Assembly (NCBI RefSeq): GCF_002217395.1
Contig: NZ_MUHD01000017.1
Span: 1 to 64,000, forward strand
From: Flavobacterium plurextorum
GTDB lineage: Bacteria > Bacteroidota > Bacteroidia > Flavobacteriales > Flavobacteriaceae
Length of the DNA stretch: 64,000 nt
Reading direction: 5' to 3'
A model generated the notes under the pieces. That model saw only the letters and a program-made list of their open reading frames with translations, did no database searches and was not told the DNA's origin. Shown here piece after piece: positions 1 through 6,994 of this stretch. Within the stretch, counting starts at the first letter, position 1. Each line of letters starts with the position of its first letter. The position numbers and the translations under genes were made by a program.

Positions 1-93
1 TGATGAGGATTTTTTGTTTTACGCAAATACCCAAAGGTATGGTATATTGCAGGAGCCCCGACAGCCATCGGGGGTCATCGTCTTTCTTTTAAG

Positions 94-127
94 AATCCTC
101 ATCAATTACTTGATGAGGATTTTTTTG
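94..127 (+). terminator. Intrinsic terminator at left edge
   Basis: An 11-base perfect stem (94-104 with 111-121), a 6-base loop and a T run. The right arm plus T run also occurs at 1-16, so the window begins inside a second copy of the same hairpin. A second GC-rich hairpin (CCCCGA at 56-61 with TCGGGG at 68-73) lies between the two. The gene they serve is outside the window. Confidence 0.6.
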
Positions 128-259
128 GTTTATAATGGTTTTAGAAATCAGGGCTGTGAAATACATATTGTATCTCGGCTGTCGAAAATACGAATTTGAG
201 TTTATCTTTTTTATTGATAGAATCGGACGGAAGACAGAAAAAGATCTTGTAATTTGTCT

Positions 260-372
260 GCGTTAGGGATGGAAGCGGCATCCTTTTGCGGGAACATAAA
301 GATCTATTTTTCCTCTGAAAGCTCTTTGCAAAAGATACAGCGGACAGCCCGGCCCGAAGGGAAACGCCCTAA
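260..372 (-). repeat. Structured intergenic repeat, copy 1
   Basis: The ends pair (TTAGGG at 263-268 with CCCTAA at 367-372) and an inner stem pairs CTTTTGC (282-288) with GCAAAAG (327-333). Read on the minus strand it starts GGGCGT, has GGGCTGTCCGCTG in the middle and ends CCATCCCTAACGC. The same framework occurs at 35787-35900 in the opposite orientation. Elements of this shape are scattered through Flavobacterium intergenic regions. From memory it may correspond to the Flavo-1 structured RNA motif, but I cannot check that. The repeat relation is seen in the sequence; the name is a guess. Confidence 0.6.
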
Positions 373-725
373 ATTGTATTAGTTGAATTGTATTTTTTGC
401 TTTTAGCAGTTTTAAAGCTGTTTTTTGTTTTTTATGAGTAAGATTGTCTTCGGATGAAAAAAGTTATTCTGTGGCTTTTATTTTAGGGAAGAAGCTGCTT
501 TTATTGGATCGAAAAGAAATTCTGAAGCTTATTAATTTATCTCTTTTATGTATCAATGAAATAGCTCTTCTTTACTTGCTATAAAAGCTATAAAAGCTAA
601 TAAAATCTATGATGGTAGTATTTAAGAAATCAAGTACTATTTGGTTGTATTTTTTATGCCGATTCAGTTGAGTTCTTAGTTGTAGCTCTTGAAACTTATG
701 ATTCTTAATGTTTGAATTTGAAGTA
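373..725. other. Non-coding stretch
   Basis: AT-rich sequence without a credible reading frame on either strand. The only structure I see is a weak hairpin followed by a T run (407-433), which could end a plus-strand transcript through the repeat at 260-372. Confidence 0.4.
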
Positions 726-757
726 TAAAAAAAGGCCCTGAATACTTCAGGACCTTA
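726..757 (-). terminator. Terminator of the DUF4369 lipoprotein gene
   Basis: On the minus strand an 11-base stem (one G-T type mismatch) with a 3-base loop is followed by a run of seven T. It lies just past the stop codon at 770. Confidence 0.8.
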
Positions 758-769
758 TAATATCAAAGA

Positions 770-1486
770 TTATTTTTGTTCAGCCTTTTTGATTTCGGCT
801 ACATATTTGGTAAGTTTTTTTCCATAAAGTGATTTTGCTACTTTAGGAGTCATCGTTTTTTGAATCGTATCAAGAAATTTAACATTAATATCGTAAATTT
901 CGGCTAGCGCGATATATGGCGCTACTTCATAATCCTTATTGTTAATAGCGAAGTTTGTCGCGTACAAATATTTTCTTTTAATATTTGATTGTTGCTTCGC
1001 ATCTATACTATCTATTGCTTTTTGATCTTGTCTTTTTATGGCTTTGAATTTCGACTGTACCATAGTAAGGTTTTCATCTATGAAACGAGAGTTTATTTTT
1101 TGATATTGTTCGTATAACTCCTGATTTTTTGATCCAGTGATTTTTGCACTTGCGATAAAATTATCCAAATTAGTTTCGATATTGATATTTCCAGGTTCTG
1201 CAAAAAATAAAATATTATTGTCTAAAGAATTTGATGTACCACGATCTAGAAATAAATACAATACTTCTGGTGATTCTAATTTTATATCTCTTTCAAACGC
1301 TGAATTTCCATCAATTTTAATGCTGTCTATTGCAACAAGCGATGTGTCAGCAAATCGTTGAATATAAAGGGTTCCGCTTTTTAAACCTTTTATATTTCCG
1401 GTTATATGTAAGTTGTCAGCAGATTCTTTTTTGCTGCATGATGCAAGTAGTGCAAGAGTAACAAAGGCAATAATTGATTTTTTCAT
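770..1486 (-). CDS. DUF4369-type lipoprotein
   Basis: A 238-residue lipoprotein. The signal peptide ends in a lipobox (LLASC, Cys 17), so the protein should be anchored in the membrane facing the periplasm or surface. Residues about 25-125 (HITGNIKGLKSGTLYIQRF onward) look like the DUF4369 domain, a beta-sandwich often placed in front of thioredoxin or AhpC/TSA domains in Bacteroidota. No thioredoxin domain and no CxxC motif follows here. The remainder is a helical, Lys-rich tail. It stands alone with its own terminator downstream. The domain assignment is from the pattern of the N-terminal half; the function is unknown. A stand-alone DUF4369 protein may be a relic of a thioredoxin-type fusion. 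Confidence 0.8.
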   Translation of the reverse strand: MKKSIIAFVTLALLASCSKKESADNLHITGNIKGLKSGTLYIQRFADTSLVAIDSIKIDGNSAFERDIKLESPEVLYLFLDRGTSNSLDNNILFFAEPGNINIETNLDNFIASAKITGSKNQELYEQYQKINSRFIDENLTMVQSKFKAIKRQDQKAIDSIDAKQQSNIKRKYLYATNFAINNKDYEVAPYIALAEIYDINVKFLDTIQKTMTPKVAKSLYGKKLTKYVAEIKKAEQK

Positions 1487-1551
1487 TAGTTTTTAGATTT
1501 TGGTGCAAAATAAAGAAAATAGTTTGAATGTAATGAATGGGAATTAAATTT

Positions 1552-1592
1552 TAATAAAAATAAAATCCCAATTTATTTCTAAATTGAGATTT
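1552..1592 (-). terminator. Terminator downstream of the 275-residue lipoprotein gene
   Basis: Stem 1564-1575 with 1580-1591 (one mismatch), 4-base loop, followed on the minus strand by a T-rich tract. It sits 26 bases beyond the stop codon. Confidence 0.65.
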
Positions 1593-1617
1593 GCATATAT
1601 TTTTAATTATGAATCGT

Positions 1618-2445
1618 TTACATTGTTAAAATGTAGGCAGTCCCATTTTCATGTATGTAAGTGTATTTCGTATCACATTCTAGATTTCCATAATCAACTA
1701 CACCATTTAAAGAGCCGCCAGTGATTTTTAATTTTCCTTTAGAGATAAACTCACAAGAATATTTTTTTATTAGAGTTTCTTGTACAGTCAATGTTAAAGT
1801 TCCTCCTTTATCAGTCGTGATAGTATGTGTTCCTTCTGGCATTTCATAAACATTGTCTTCTAAAACAAAAGGTGTGTCAACACCAGCGGTTTGTTTAACT
1901 GTAACGAGTCCTGAATTTAAATAAACTCTTCCTGTTATATCTGTTAGTTTGCCGTTAATTACTTTTCGACTAAATTGTGGTACAGTTGGAACAGTTGTAG
2001 TATTGGTGTATTCAATTGTTCCTTCTAGTTTAAGATTGTTTATTGAATAGTCAATTCGTTCGATTGTCATTTTACTTCCTGTTGTAATTATCGGACCAGA
2101 AAGTATAATTTTTAGTTTTCCTTTTCTAAGTATTTGATTGTTTGCACAACCTGAAGTTCCGTAATCAATAATGAAAATTTTTGGATAAGAATTTTGATTT
2201 GAATTTTCTAAGGTAATAGTACCGCAAATTCCAGATACATTTTCAGTAGTTTTGGCTGTTGAGCTGTTATTTGTTGTCACAGCTAATCCTGTTTTTATAT
2301 CCATATCGTTTGTGGCATCAATCAAAACTGAAGCACCAATAGAGCTGGTGTCTGTTTGGTTTACAATATCATCATTGCTTGAACATGAAATGTAAAAAAA
2401 TGAAGAAAGGCAGATTGCTGCAAATAGAAAAATAGATTTTTTCAT
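1618..2445 (-). CDS. Hypothetical lipoprotein with repeated DYG/Cys motifs
   Basis: A 275-residue protein with a lipoprotein signal (SSFFYISCSSNDD, Cys 21 followed by the Ser/Asn/Asp-rich tether common in Flavobacteriaceae lipoproteins). The mature part is rich in beta-strand pattern. Two related segments can be seen: IDYGTSGC with RKGKLKI near residue 95-110, and SKGKLKI with VDYGNLECD near residue 240-258, as if a beta unit were duplicated with its elements in swapped order. I recall similar Gly/Cys motifs in other uncharacterised Bacteroidota surface lipoproteins, but no function is known to me. A promoter is visible upstream (2481-2507) and the gene has its own terminator, so it is probably monocistronic. 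Confidence 0.75.
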   Translation of the reverse strand: MKKSIFLFAAICLSSFFYISCSSNDDIVNQTDTSSIGASVLIDATNDMDIKTGLAVTTNNSSTAKTTENVSGICGTITLENSNQNSYPKIFIIDYGTSGCANNQILRKGKLKIILSGPIITTGSKMTIERIDYSINNLKLEGTIEYTNTTTVPTVPQFSRKVINGKLTDITGRVYLNSGLVTVKQTAGVDTPFVLEDNVYEMPEGTHTITTDKGGTLTLTVQETLIKKYSCEFISKGKLKITGGSLNGVVDYGNLECDTKYTYIHENGTAYILTM

Positions 2446-2480
2446 AGTAGTTTTGTTTAAGGTTAGATTAATAGGGTATC

Positions 2481-2507
2481 CAAATGTAATAAAAAAATGA
2501 ATCTCAA
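2481..2507 (-). promoter_or_regulatory. Promoter of the 275-residue lipoprotein gene
   Basis: On the minus strand TACATTTG (2481-2488) matches the Bacteroidota -7 consensus TAnnTTTG, with TTG at 2505-2507 sixteen bases upstream. The -33 element overlaps the T tract of the htpG terminator. Confidence 0.5.
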
Positions 2508-2542
2508 AAAAAAAATCCTACAGCGTTGTGCTGTAGGATTTT
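2505..2542 (-). terminator. htpG terminator
   Basis: Perfect 11-base stem (2514-2524 with 2530-2540), loop GTTGT, followed on the minus strand by a run of about eleven T. It lies 28 bases beyond the htpG stop codon. Confidence 0.85.
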
Positions 2543-2567
2543 AAAAGTGATTTTTTTTTTGGAATGA

Positions 2568-4451
2568 TTATTTAATCATCTCAAAACTTCTTTTTACAAA
2601 AGCAGTTAATGCTTCACCTTTTAATAGATTTTGTGATAATTTGGCTAAATCTAAGGCTTGTTTCACCAAGTGCTCTTGATGTGTTTTGTCTTCAGTATTT
2701 AAGATGCTTGTAGCTAAGTCAGAATTAGTGTTTACAACTAAGTTGTACATTTCTGGCATGTTGTTCATTCCGAACATTCCGCCGCCGCCGCTTTGACTCA
2801 TTTCTTTCATTCTACGCATAAATTCTGGCTGCGTAATTATAAATGGAGCTGCTTGGCTGTCCATAGCTTCAAGTTGTACGCTGTATGCTTTAGGAATATA
2901 AGCTTCTAATGATGTTTTTAAAGTTTCTTTTTCTTCATCAGATAATTTTGAAATCGTGTTTTCATCTTTTTTGATTAAATTATCAATATGATCAGAGTCT
3001 ACACGAACAAAAGTTAAATCTGTATTGTCGTTTTCAATTTTTTGAATTAAATGCGAAATAATAGGAGAATCTAAAAGTAATACTTCGTAACCTTTTTCTT
3101 TTACAGTTTCGATGTAAGAGTGTTGCTCTTCTTTATTTCCTGCGTATAGAACTACAAGTTTACCATCTTTGTTAGTTTGGTTTTCTTTTAATTTCTCTTT
3201 TAATTCTTCTAAAGTGAAATAAGTATTATCTACTGTTGGATACAAAACAAATGCACCAGCTTTTTCGTAGAATTTATCTTCAGAAAGCATTCCGTACTCT
3301 AAAACAATTTTAATATCGTTCCATTTCGCTTCAAAATCAGCGCGGTTTTCATTAAATAAAGCCTTCAATTTATCAGCTACTTTACGAGTGATATAATTTG
3401 AAATTTTCTTAACGGCACCATCAGCTTGTAAGCCTGAACGAGAAACATTTAACGGAATGTCTGGTGAATCAATTACACCTTTAAGCATCGTTAAAAATTC
3501 AGGTACAATTCCTTCTACGTTATCAGTAACGTAAACTTGGTTTTGGTACAATTGAATTTTATCTTTTTGAATTTGCATGTCCGAACCTAATTTAGGGAAA
3601 TATAAAATTCCAGTTAGGTTAAATGGATAATCCACATTTAAGTGAATGTTGAATAACGGCTCTTCAAATTGCATTGGATACAATTCTCTGTAGAAGTTTT
3701 TATAATCTTCATCAGATAATTCAGATGGTTGTTTTGTCCAAGCTGGATTTGGGTTGTTAATGATGTTGTCAATTTCGACAGTTTCATTTACATAATCCTC
3801 TGGAGCATCTTCAGGTTTTGGAAGAGTTTCAGTTCTTGTTCCAAATTTAATTGGAATAGGCATAAACTTGTTATACTTGTTCAATAAACTACTGATTTTA
3901 GAATCTTCTAAAAATTCTAAAGAATCTTCGGCAACGTGAAGGATGATTTCTGTACCACGTGAAGTTTTGTCAGCTGGCTCTAAAGTAAATTCAGGACTTC
4001 CGTCGCAAGTCCAGTGCGCTGCAGGTTCATCTTTGTATGATTTTGTAATGATTTCTACTTTTTCCGCAACCATAAAAGCGGAATAAAAACCAAGACCAAA
4101 ATGTCCGATAATACCTGAATCTTTTGCAGAATCCTTGTATTTGTCTAAGAACTCTTCTGCTCCCGAAAAAGCAACTTGATTAATGTATTTTTCTACTTCA
4201 TCAGCAGTCATACCTAAACCTTGGTCGATAATGTGGATTTTTTTTCCTTCTTTATCAACTTTGATTTCAATAACCGGATTTCCATATTCTACTTTGGCTT
4301 CTCCAATACTGATAAGATGCTTTAATTTTAAAGTAGCATCGGTTCCATTTGAAACCAGCTCACGAAGAAAAATTTCGTGATCGCTGTATAAAAACTTTTT
4401 GATTAAGGGAAAGATGTTTTCTACCGAAACATTAATTTTACCTGTTGTCAT
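2568..4451 (-). CDS. htpG: Molecular chaperone HtpG (Hsp90)
   Basis: Bacterial Hsp90, a dimeric ATP-dependent cytosolic chaperone. The 627-residue length is normal for the bacterial form. The N-terminal GHKL ATPase domain shows the Glu/Asn motif (FLRELVSNGTDA, residues 27-38), DQGLGMT (about 75-81) and the GHFGLGFYSAF lid motif (about 115-125). The middle domain contains the catalytic-loop Arg region (NVSRSGLQ, about 340). The C-terminal dimerisation domain runs to the end and there is no eukaryotic MEEVD tail. It is a single gene with its own terminator and an upstream promoter-like region containing a palindrome (4495-4533). Heat-shock control is expected from the family but is not proven by the sequence. 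Confidence 0.97.
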   Translation of the reverse strand: MTTGKINVSVENIFPLIKKFLYSDHEIFLRELVSNGTDATLKLKHLISIGEAKVEYGNPVIEIKVDKEGKKIHIIDQGLGMTADEVEKYINQVAFSGAEEFLDKYKDSAKDSGIIGHFGLGFYSAFMVAEKVEIITKSYKDEPAAHWTCDGSPEFTLEPADKTSRGTEIILHVAEDSLEFLEDSKISSLLNKYNKFMPIPIKFGTRTETLPKPEDAPEDYVNETVEIDNIINNPNPAWTKQPSELSDEDYKNFYRELYPMQFEEPLFNIHLNVDYPFNLTGILYFPKLGSDMQIQKDKIQLYQNQVYVTDNVEGIVPEFLTMLKGVIDSPDIPLNVSRSGLQADGAVKKISNYITRKVADKLKALFNENRADFEAKWNDIKIVLEYGMLSEDKFYEKAGAFVLYPTVDNTYFTLEELKEKLKENQTNKDGKLVVLYAGNKEEQHSYIETVKEKGYEVLLLDSPIISHLIQKIENDNTDLTFVRVDSDHIDNLIKKDENTISKLSDEEKETLKTSLEAYIPKAYSVQLEAMDSQAAPFIITQPEFMRRMKEMSQSGGGGMFGMNNMPEMYNLVVNTNSDLATSILNTEDKTHQEHLVKQALDLAKLSQNLLKGEALTAFVKRSFEMIK

Positions 4452-4494
4452 ATTTTTTAATTTTTTGAGTTTAACTTGATGATTTTCATTCCGT

Positions 4495-4533
4495 CAAATA
4501 AAATACCAATTGTTTTTAAGGTGACAAATTGTC
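4495..4533 (-). promoter_or_regulatory. Candidate htpG promoter with overlapping palindrome
   Basis: On the minus strand TTTATTTG (4495-4502) is one base off TAnnTTTG, with TTTG (4525-4528) 22 bases upstream. The -33 element lies inside the palindrome GACAAATTGTC (4523-4533), which could be an operator. The promoter is inferred from pattern only. Confidence 0.35.
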
Positions 4534-4595
4534 GTAAGTGTTAATTTTGAAAGAAAATAAATAGATTCTAAAACAAATTTTGTCCTTACGAATCG

Positions 4596-4603
4596 TATAT
4601 TTG
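4596..4603 (+). promoter_or_regulatory. -7 promoter element (TATATTTG)
   Basis: An exact match to TAnnTTTG 52 bases upstream of the lipocalin-like gene. I do not see a well-spaced TTG for the -33 position. Confidence 0.4.
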
Positions 4604-4654
4604 TGGTATAATAATTGTTAAACGAGTAAGTATTAACTTAAATAATGTAACAAA

Positions 4655-5161
4655 ATGAAGAAAATTATTTTCATTTGCATGGTTGCCGCGATGTTTTTTG
4701 CGTGTAAATCAGCTTCGTCTACAACAGCTTCTTCTAATGAAGCACCAACGCTTTCGACTAAACTTGATCGACCGACTCAAGTTGCACTTAAAGGAAATTG
4801 GGTACTTACTAATGTGTCTTATCCAGGCTCTGATTATATCAAAGTAACTTCTTTTGATCTTGCAGATTCTAAGTGTTTTATAGGTAGTACTTGGAGTTTT
4901 ATTTCAAATAATAATAAAGGTACTATGGCTTTAACAGCTCCAAGTTGTACAGGTTTTACTTCACCGATTGTTTGGAGTATTAACAATCAAGGACTTTTTG
5001 TACTTAAAATTGTTGATCCAGGAACAAAATCAAAAAATGTTAAATCAGGATACTTACTTAAAGTTGCAGGACTTACTGATAATTCATTTCAGTTAATTGA
5101 CAACATTAATGTTGGTGGACAAGTAACAGATGTTACTTATCAATTTCAGAGAGCTAATTAA
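4655..5161 (+). CDS. Lipocalin-like lipoprotein
   Basis: A 168-residue lipoprotein with lipobox MFFAC (Cys 16). After a Ser/Thr-rich linker, the segment LKGNWVLTNVSYPG (about 46-59) resembles the first strand of bacterial lipocalin-like domains, which usually begin with a GxW motif. Nine or so beta strands can be guessed in the rest, and Cys residues near 73 and 98 could form a disulfide. The OmpA-family gene follows after 19 bases, so the two are probably one operon with a role at the outer membrane. The ligand, if any, cannot be told from the sequence. Confidence 0.75.
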   Translation: MKKIIFICMVAAMFFACKSASSTTASSNEAPTLSTKLDRPTQVALKGNWVLTNVSYPGSDYIKVTSFDLADSKCFIGSTWSFISNNNKGTMALTAPSCTGFTSPIVWSINNQGLFVLKIVDPGTKSKNVKSGYLLKVAGLTDNSFQLIDNINVGGQVTDVTYQFQRAN

Positions 5162-5180
5162 TATATAAAAAAGGAAAAAA

Positions 5181-5876
5181 ATGAAAAAGATAACAGTTTT
5201 AGGATTAAGTAGCTTACTTGTATTAGTTAGTTTATTTACAAGCTGCGACTCAGTGCAAAATGCAAATAATACACAAAAAGGTGCTGGAATTGGAGTAGTT
5301 GCTGGTGGACTTATTGGTGGTATTTTAGGTAATAATTTAGGACATGGCGGAAATGCGGCTTTAGGTGCTGCTATTGGTGCTGCTGTAGGTGGTGGAACTG
5401 GTGCTCTTATTGGAAACAAAATGGATAAACAGGCTCGTGAAATTGATCAGGCTTTACCAGGCGCAGATGTTGAAAGAGTTGGTGAAGGAATTCACTTAAC
5501 TTTAAATGAAAATGCTGTTCGTTTTGATACTAATAAATCAACTCTTACTGCTCAGGCAAAAGCGAACTTAGATAAATTAGTTCCTGTGTTTAATGCTTAT
5601 GGAGATACTGATATTCAAATTTTTGGTTATACAGACAATACTGGTAAACCAGAATATAATTTGACACTTTCAGGACAAAGAGCTGCTTCTGTGCAAGCTT
5701 ATTTAGTTTCTAAAGGATTGAAATCAAGTCGTTTTAAAACTTCAGGTTTAGGTATTGTTGATCCAATTGCAACAAATGATACTCCAGAAGGAAGAGCTCA
5801 GAACCGTCGTGTAGAATTCTCTATTACTGCAAACGACAAAATGGTTAATGATGCTAAAGCAGAAGCTGGAAAATAA
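5181..5876 (+). CDS. OmpA-family lipoprotein with glycine zipper
   Basis: A 231-residue lipoprotein (lipobox SLFTSC, Cys 22). Residues about 33-80 form a glycine-zipper stretch (GAGIGVVAGGLIGGILG onward) of the YMGG/Gly-zipper type seen in outer membrane proteins. Residues about 108-220 are an OmpA C-terminal peptidoglycan-binding domain with the typical core GYTDNTGKPEYNLTLSGQRA and RAQNRRVEF. The layout resembles E. coli YiaD, an inner-leaflet outer membrane lipoprotein. Its likely role is tethering the outer membrane to peptidoglycan. It follows the lipocalin-like gene and ends at a strong terminator. Confidence 0.9.
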   Translation: MKKITVLGLSSLLVLVSLFTSCDSVQNANNTQKGAGIGVVAGGLIGGILGNNLGHGGNAALGAAIGAAVGGGTGALIGNKMDKQAREIDQALPGADVERVGEGIHLTLNENAVRFDTNKSTLTAQAKANLDKLVPVFNAYGDTDIQIFGYTDNTGKPEYNLTLSGQRAASVQAYLVSKGLKSSRFKTSGLGIVDPIATNDTPEGRAQNRRVEFSITANDKMVNDAKAEAGK

Positions 5877-5898
5877 TTTCAGATAAAATAAAATCTAA

Positions 5899-5936
5899 AA
5901 AAAGCTGTTTCATAAATGAGGCAGCTTTTTTTTTTG
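5899..5936 (+). terminator. Terminator of the lipocalin/OmpA operon
   Basis: Stem AAAGCTG with CAGCTTT plus inner pairs, followed by a run of nine T. It ends the two-gene operon and abuts the promoter of the next gene. Confidence 0.8.
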
Positions 5937-5964
5937 ACATTAGAAATTAAACATTGTAAATTTG
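5934..5964 (+). promoter_or_regulatory. Promoter of the ABC ATPase gene
   Basis: TTG (5934-5936), a 20-base spacer and TAAATTTG (5957-5964) match the Flavobacterium housekeeping promoter closely. The start codon at 5983 follows directly, giving a very short leader. Confidence 0.65.
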
Positions 5965-5982
5965 GACTTTCAAATATAACTC

Positions 5983-6933
5983 ATGCTCGACATTCAGAAT
6001 ATCTCTTTTACGTATACCGATAAACCTGTTATTAAAGACGTTTCTTTTACTATAAACAAAGGCGAGAATATTGCTATTATTGGTGAAAGCGGCTGTGGAA
6101 AAAGCACGCTGCTAAAACTAATATATGGTTTATATAATCTAGACGAAGGAAAAATGTTCTATGGTGAGAAACCAATTTTAGGACCAAAGTATAATTTGAT
6201 TCCTGGTATGCCATTTATGAAATATTTAGCGCAGGATTTTGATTTATCTCCATATGAAACAGTTGCTGAGAATGTCGGGAAGTTTCTATCGAATGGTTTT
6301 GCTAATATGAAAAAACTTCGTGTTCAGGAGTTATTAGAGATGGTAGAAATGGAATCGTTCTCTAATGTAAAAGCAAAATTTTTGAGCGGCGGTCAGCAGC
6401 AGCGAGTAGCTTTGGTAAGAGTTTTGGCTTTAGAACCCGAAGTTATTTTGTTAGACGAACCTTTTAGTCAAATTGATGCTTTCCGTAAAAACGCTTTGCG
6501 TCGTAACTTATTTCGTTATTTAAAGCAAAAAGGAATTACTTGTATAATTGCCACACACGACAGTACAGATGCTTTGTCATTTGCAGATGAAGCAATTGTT
6601 ATGCGTCATGGAGAAATAATTGTCAAAGATAATCCAACAAAAATATACGAGGATCCAGAAACTAAATATGTAGCTTCATTGTTTGGTGAAGTAAATGAAA
6701 TTGCAACACATTTATTGCTTCCTTATGAAGATGAAACACATAAAACATTAGTTTATCCACATCAATTTAAAATGGTTTCAGAATCGAAACTTCCTGTAAA
6801 GATTAGAAGAACTTATTTTCGAGGAAGTCATTTTTTAATTGAAACGGTTTATAAAAGACAGCTGGTGTTTTTTGAAAGTGAAATAGATCTTCCGTTAGAT
6901 CAAGAAATATTCCTAGGCTTAAATTACTTGTAA
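5983..6933 (+). CDS. ABC transporter ATP-binding protein (orphan)
   Basis: ATPase subunit of an ABC importer-like system, 316 residues. Walker A GESGCGKST is at 34-42, the Q-loop Gln at about 84, signature LSGGQQQR at 134-141, Walker B VILLDEP at 154-160 and the H-loop His at about 192. Within ABC families the arrangement is closest to the iron/polyamine/sulfate group (PotA, CysA, FbpC): the ATPase domain is followed by a short C-terminal extension (about 240-316) where those proteins carry a TOBE domain. No permease or binding-protein gene is adjacent. It has its own promoter and terminator, so its partners must be encoded elsewhere, or it acts outside transport. Substrate unknown. Confidence 0.88.
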   Translation: MLDIQNISFTYTDKPVIKDVSFTINKGENIAIIGESGCGKSTLLKLIYGLYNLDEGKMFYGEKPILGPKYNLIPGMPFMKYLAQDFDLSPYETVAENVGKFLSNGFANMKKLRVQELLEMVEMESFSNVKAKFLSGGQQQRVALVRVLALEPEVILLDEPFSQIDAFRKNALRRNLFRYLKQKGITCIIATHDSTDALSFADEAIVMRHGEIIVKDNPTKIYEDPETKYVASLFGEVNEIATHLLLPYEDETHKTLVYPHQFKMVSESKLPVKIRRTYFRGSHFLIETVYKRQLVFFESEIDLPLDQEIFLGLNYL

Positions 6934-6937
6934 AATA

Positions 6938-6976
6938 TAAAACCCGATAGATTTTAAATCTATCGGGTTTATTTTT
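6938..6976. terminator. Bidirectional terminator between convergent genes
   Basis: Perfect inverted repeat (6940-6951 with 6959-6970) with T- or A-rich flanks on both sides, lying between the ABC ATPase gene and the convergent peptidase gene. Confidence 0.8.
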
Positions 6977-6994
6977 ATAATCGTTTATAGTGAT

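Noticed and set aside
14..199. Open frame of 61 codons spanning the left edge
   Set aside because: It runs straight through a terminator hairpin and a GC-rich hairpin, has no recognisable domain, and its translation is of the repeat-derived type. Not a gene.
5093..5419. Pro/Ala-rich 108-codon frame antisense to the OmpA gene
   Set aside because: Composition is the complement of the glycine zipper (Gly codons read as Pro/Ala). A shadow.
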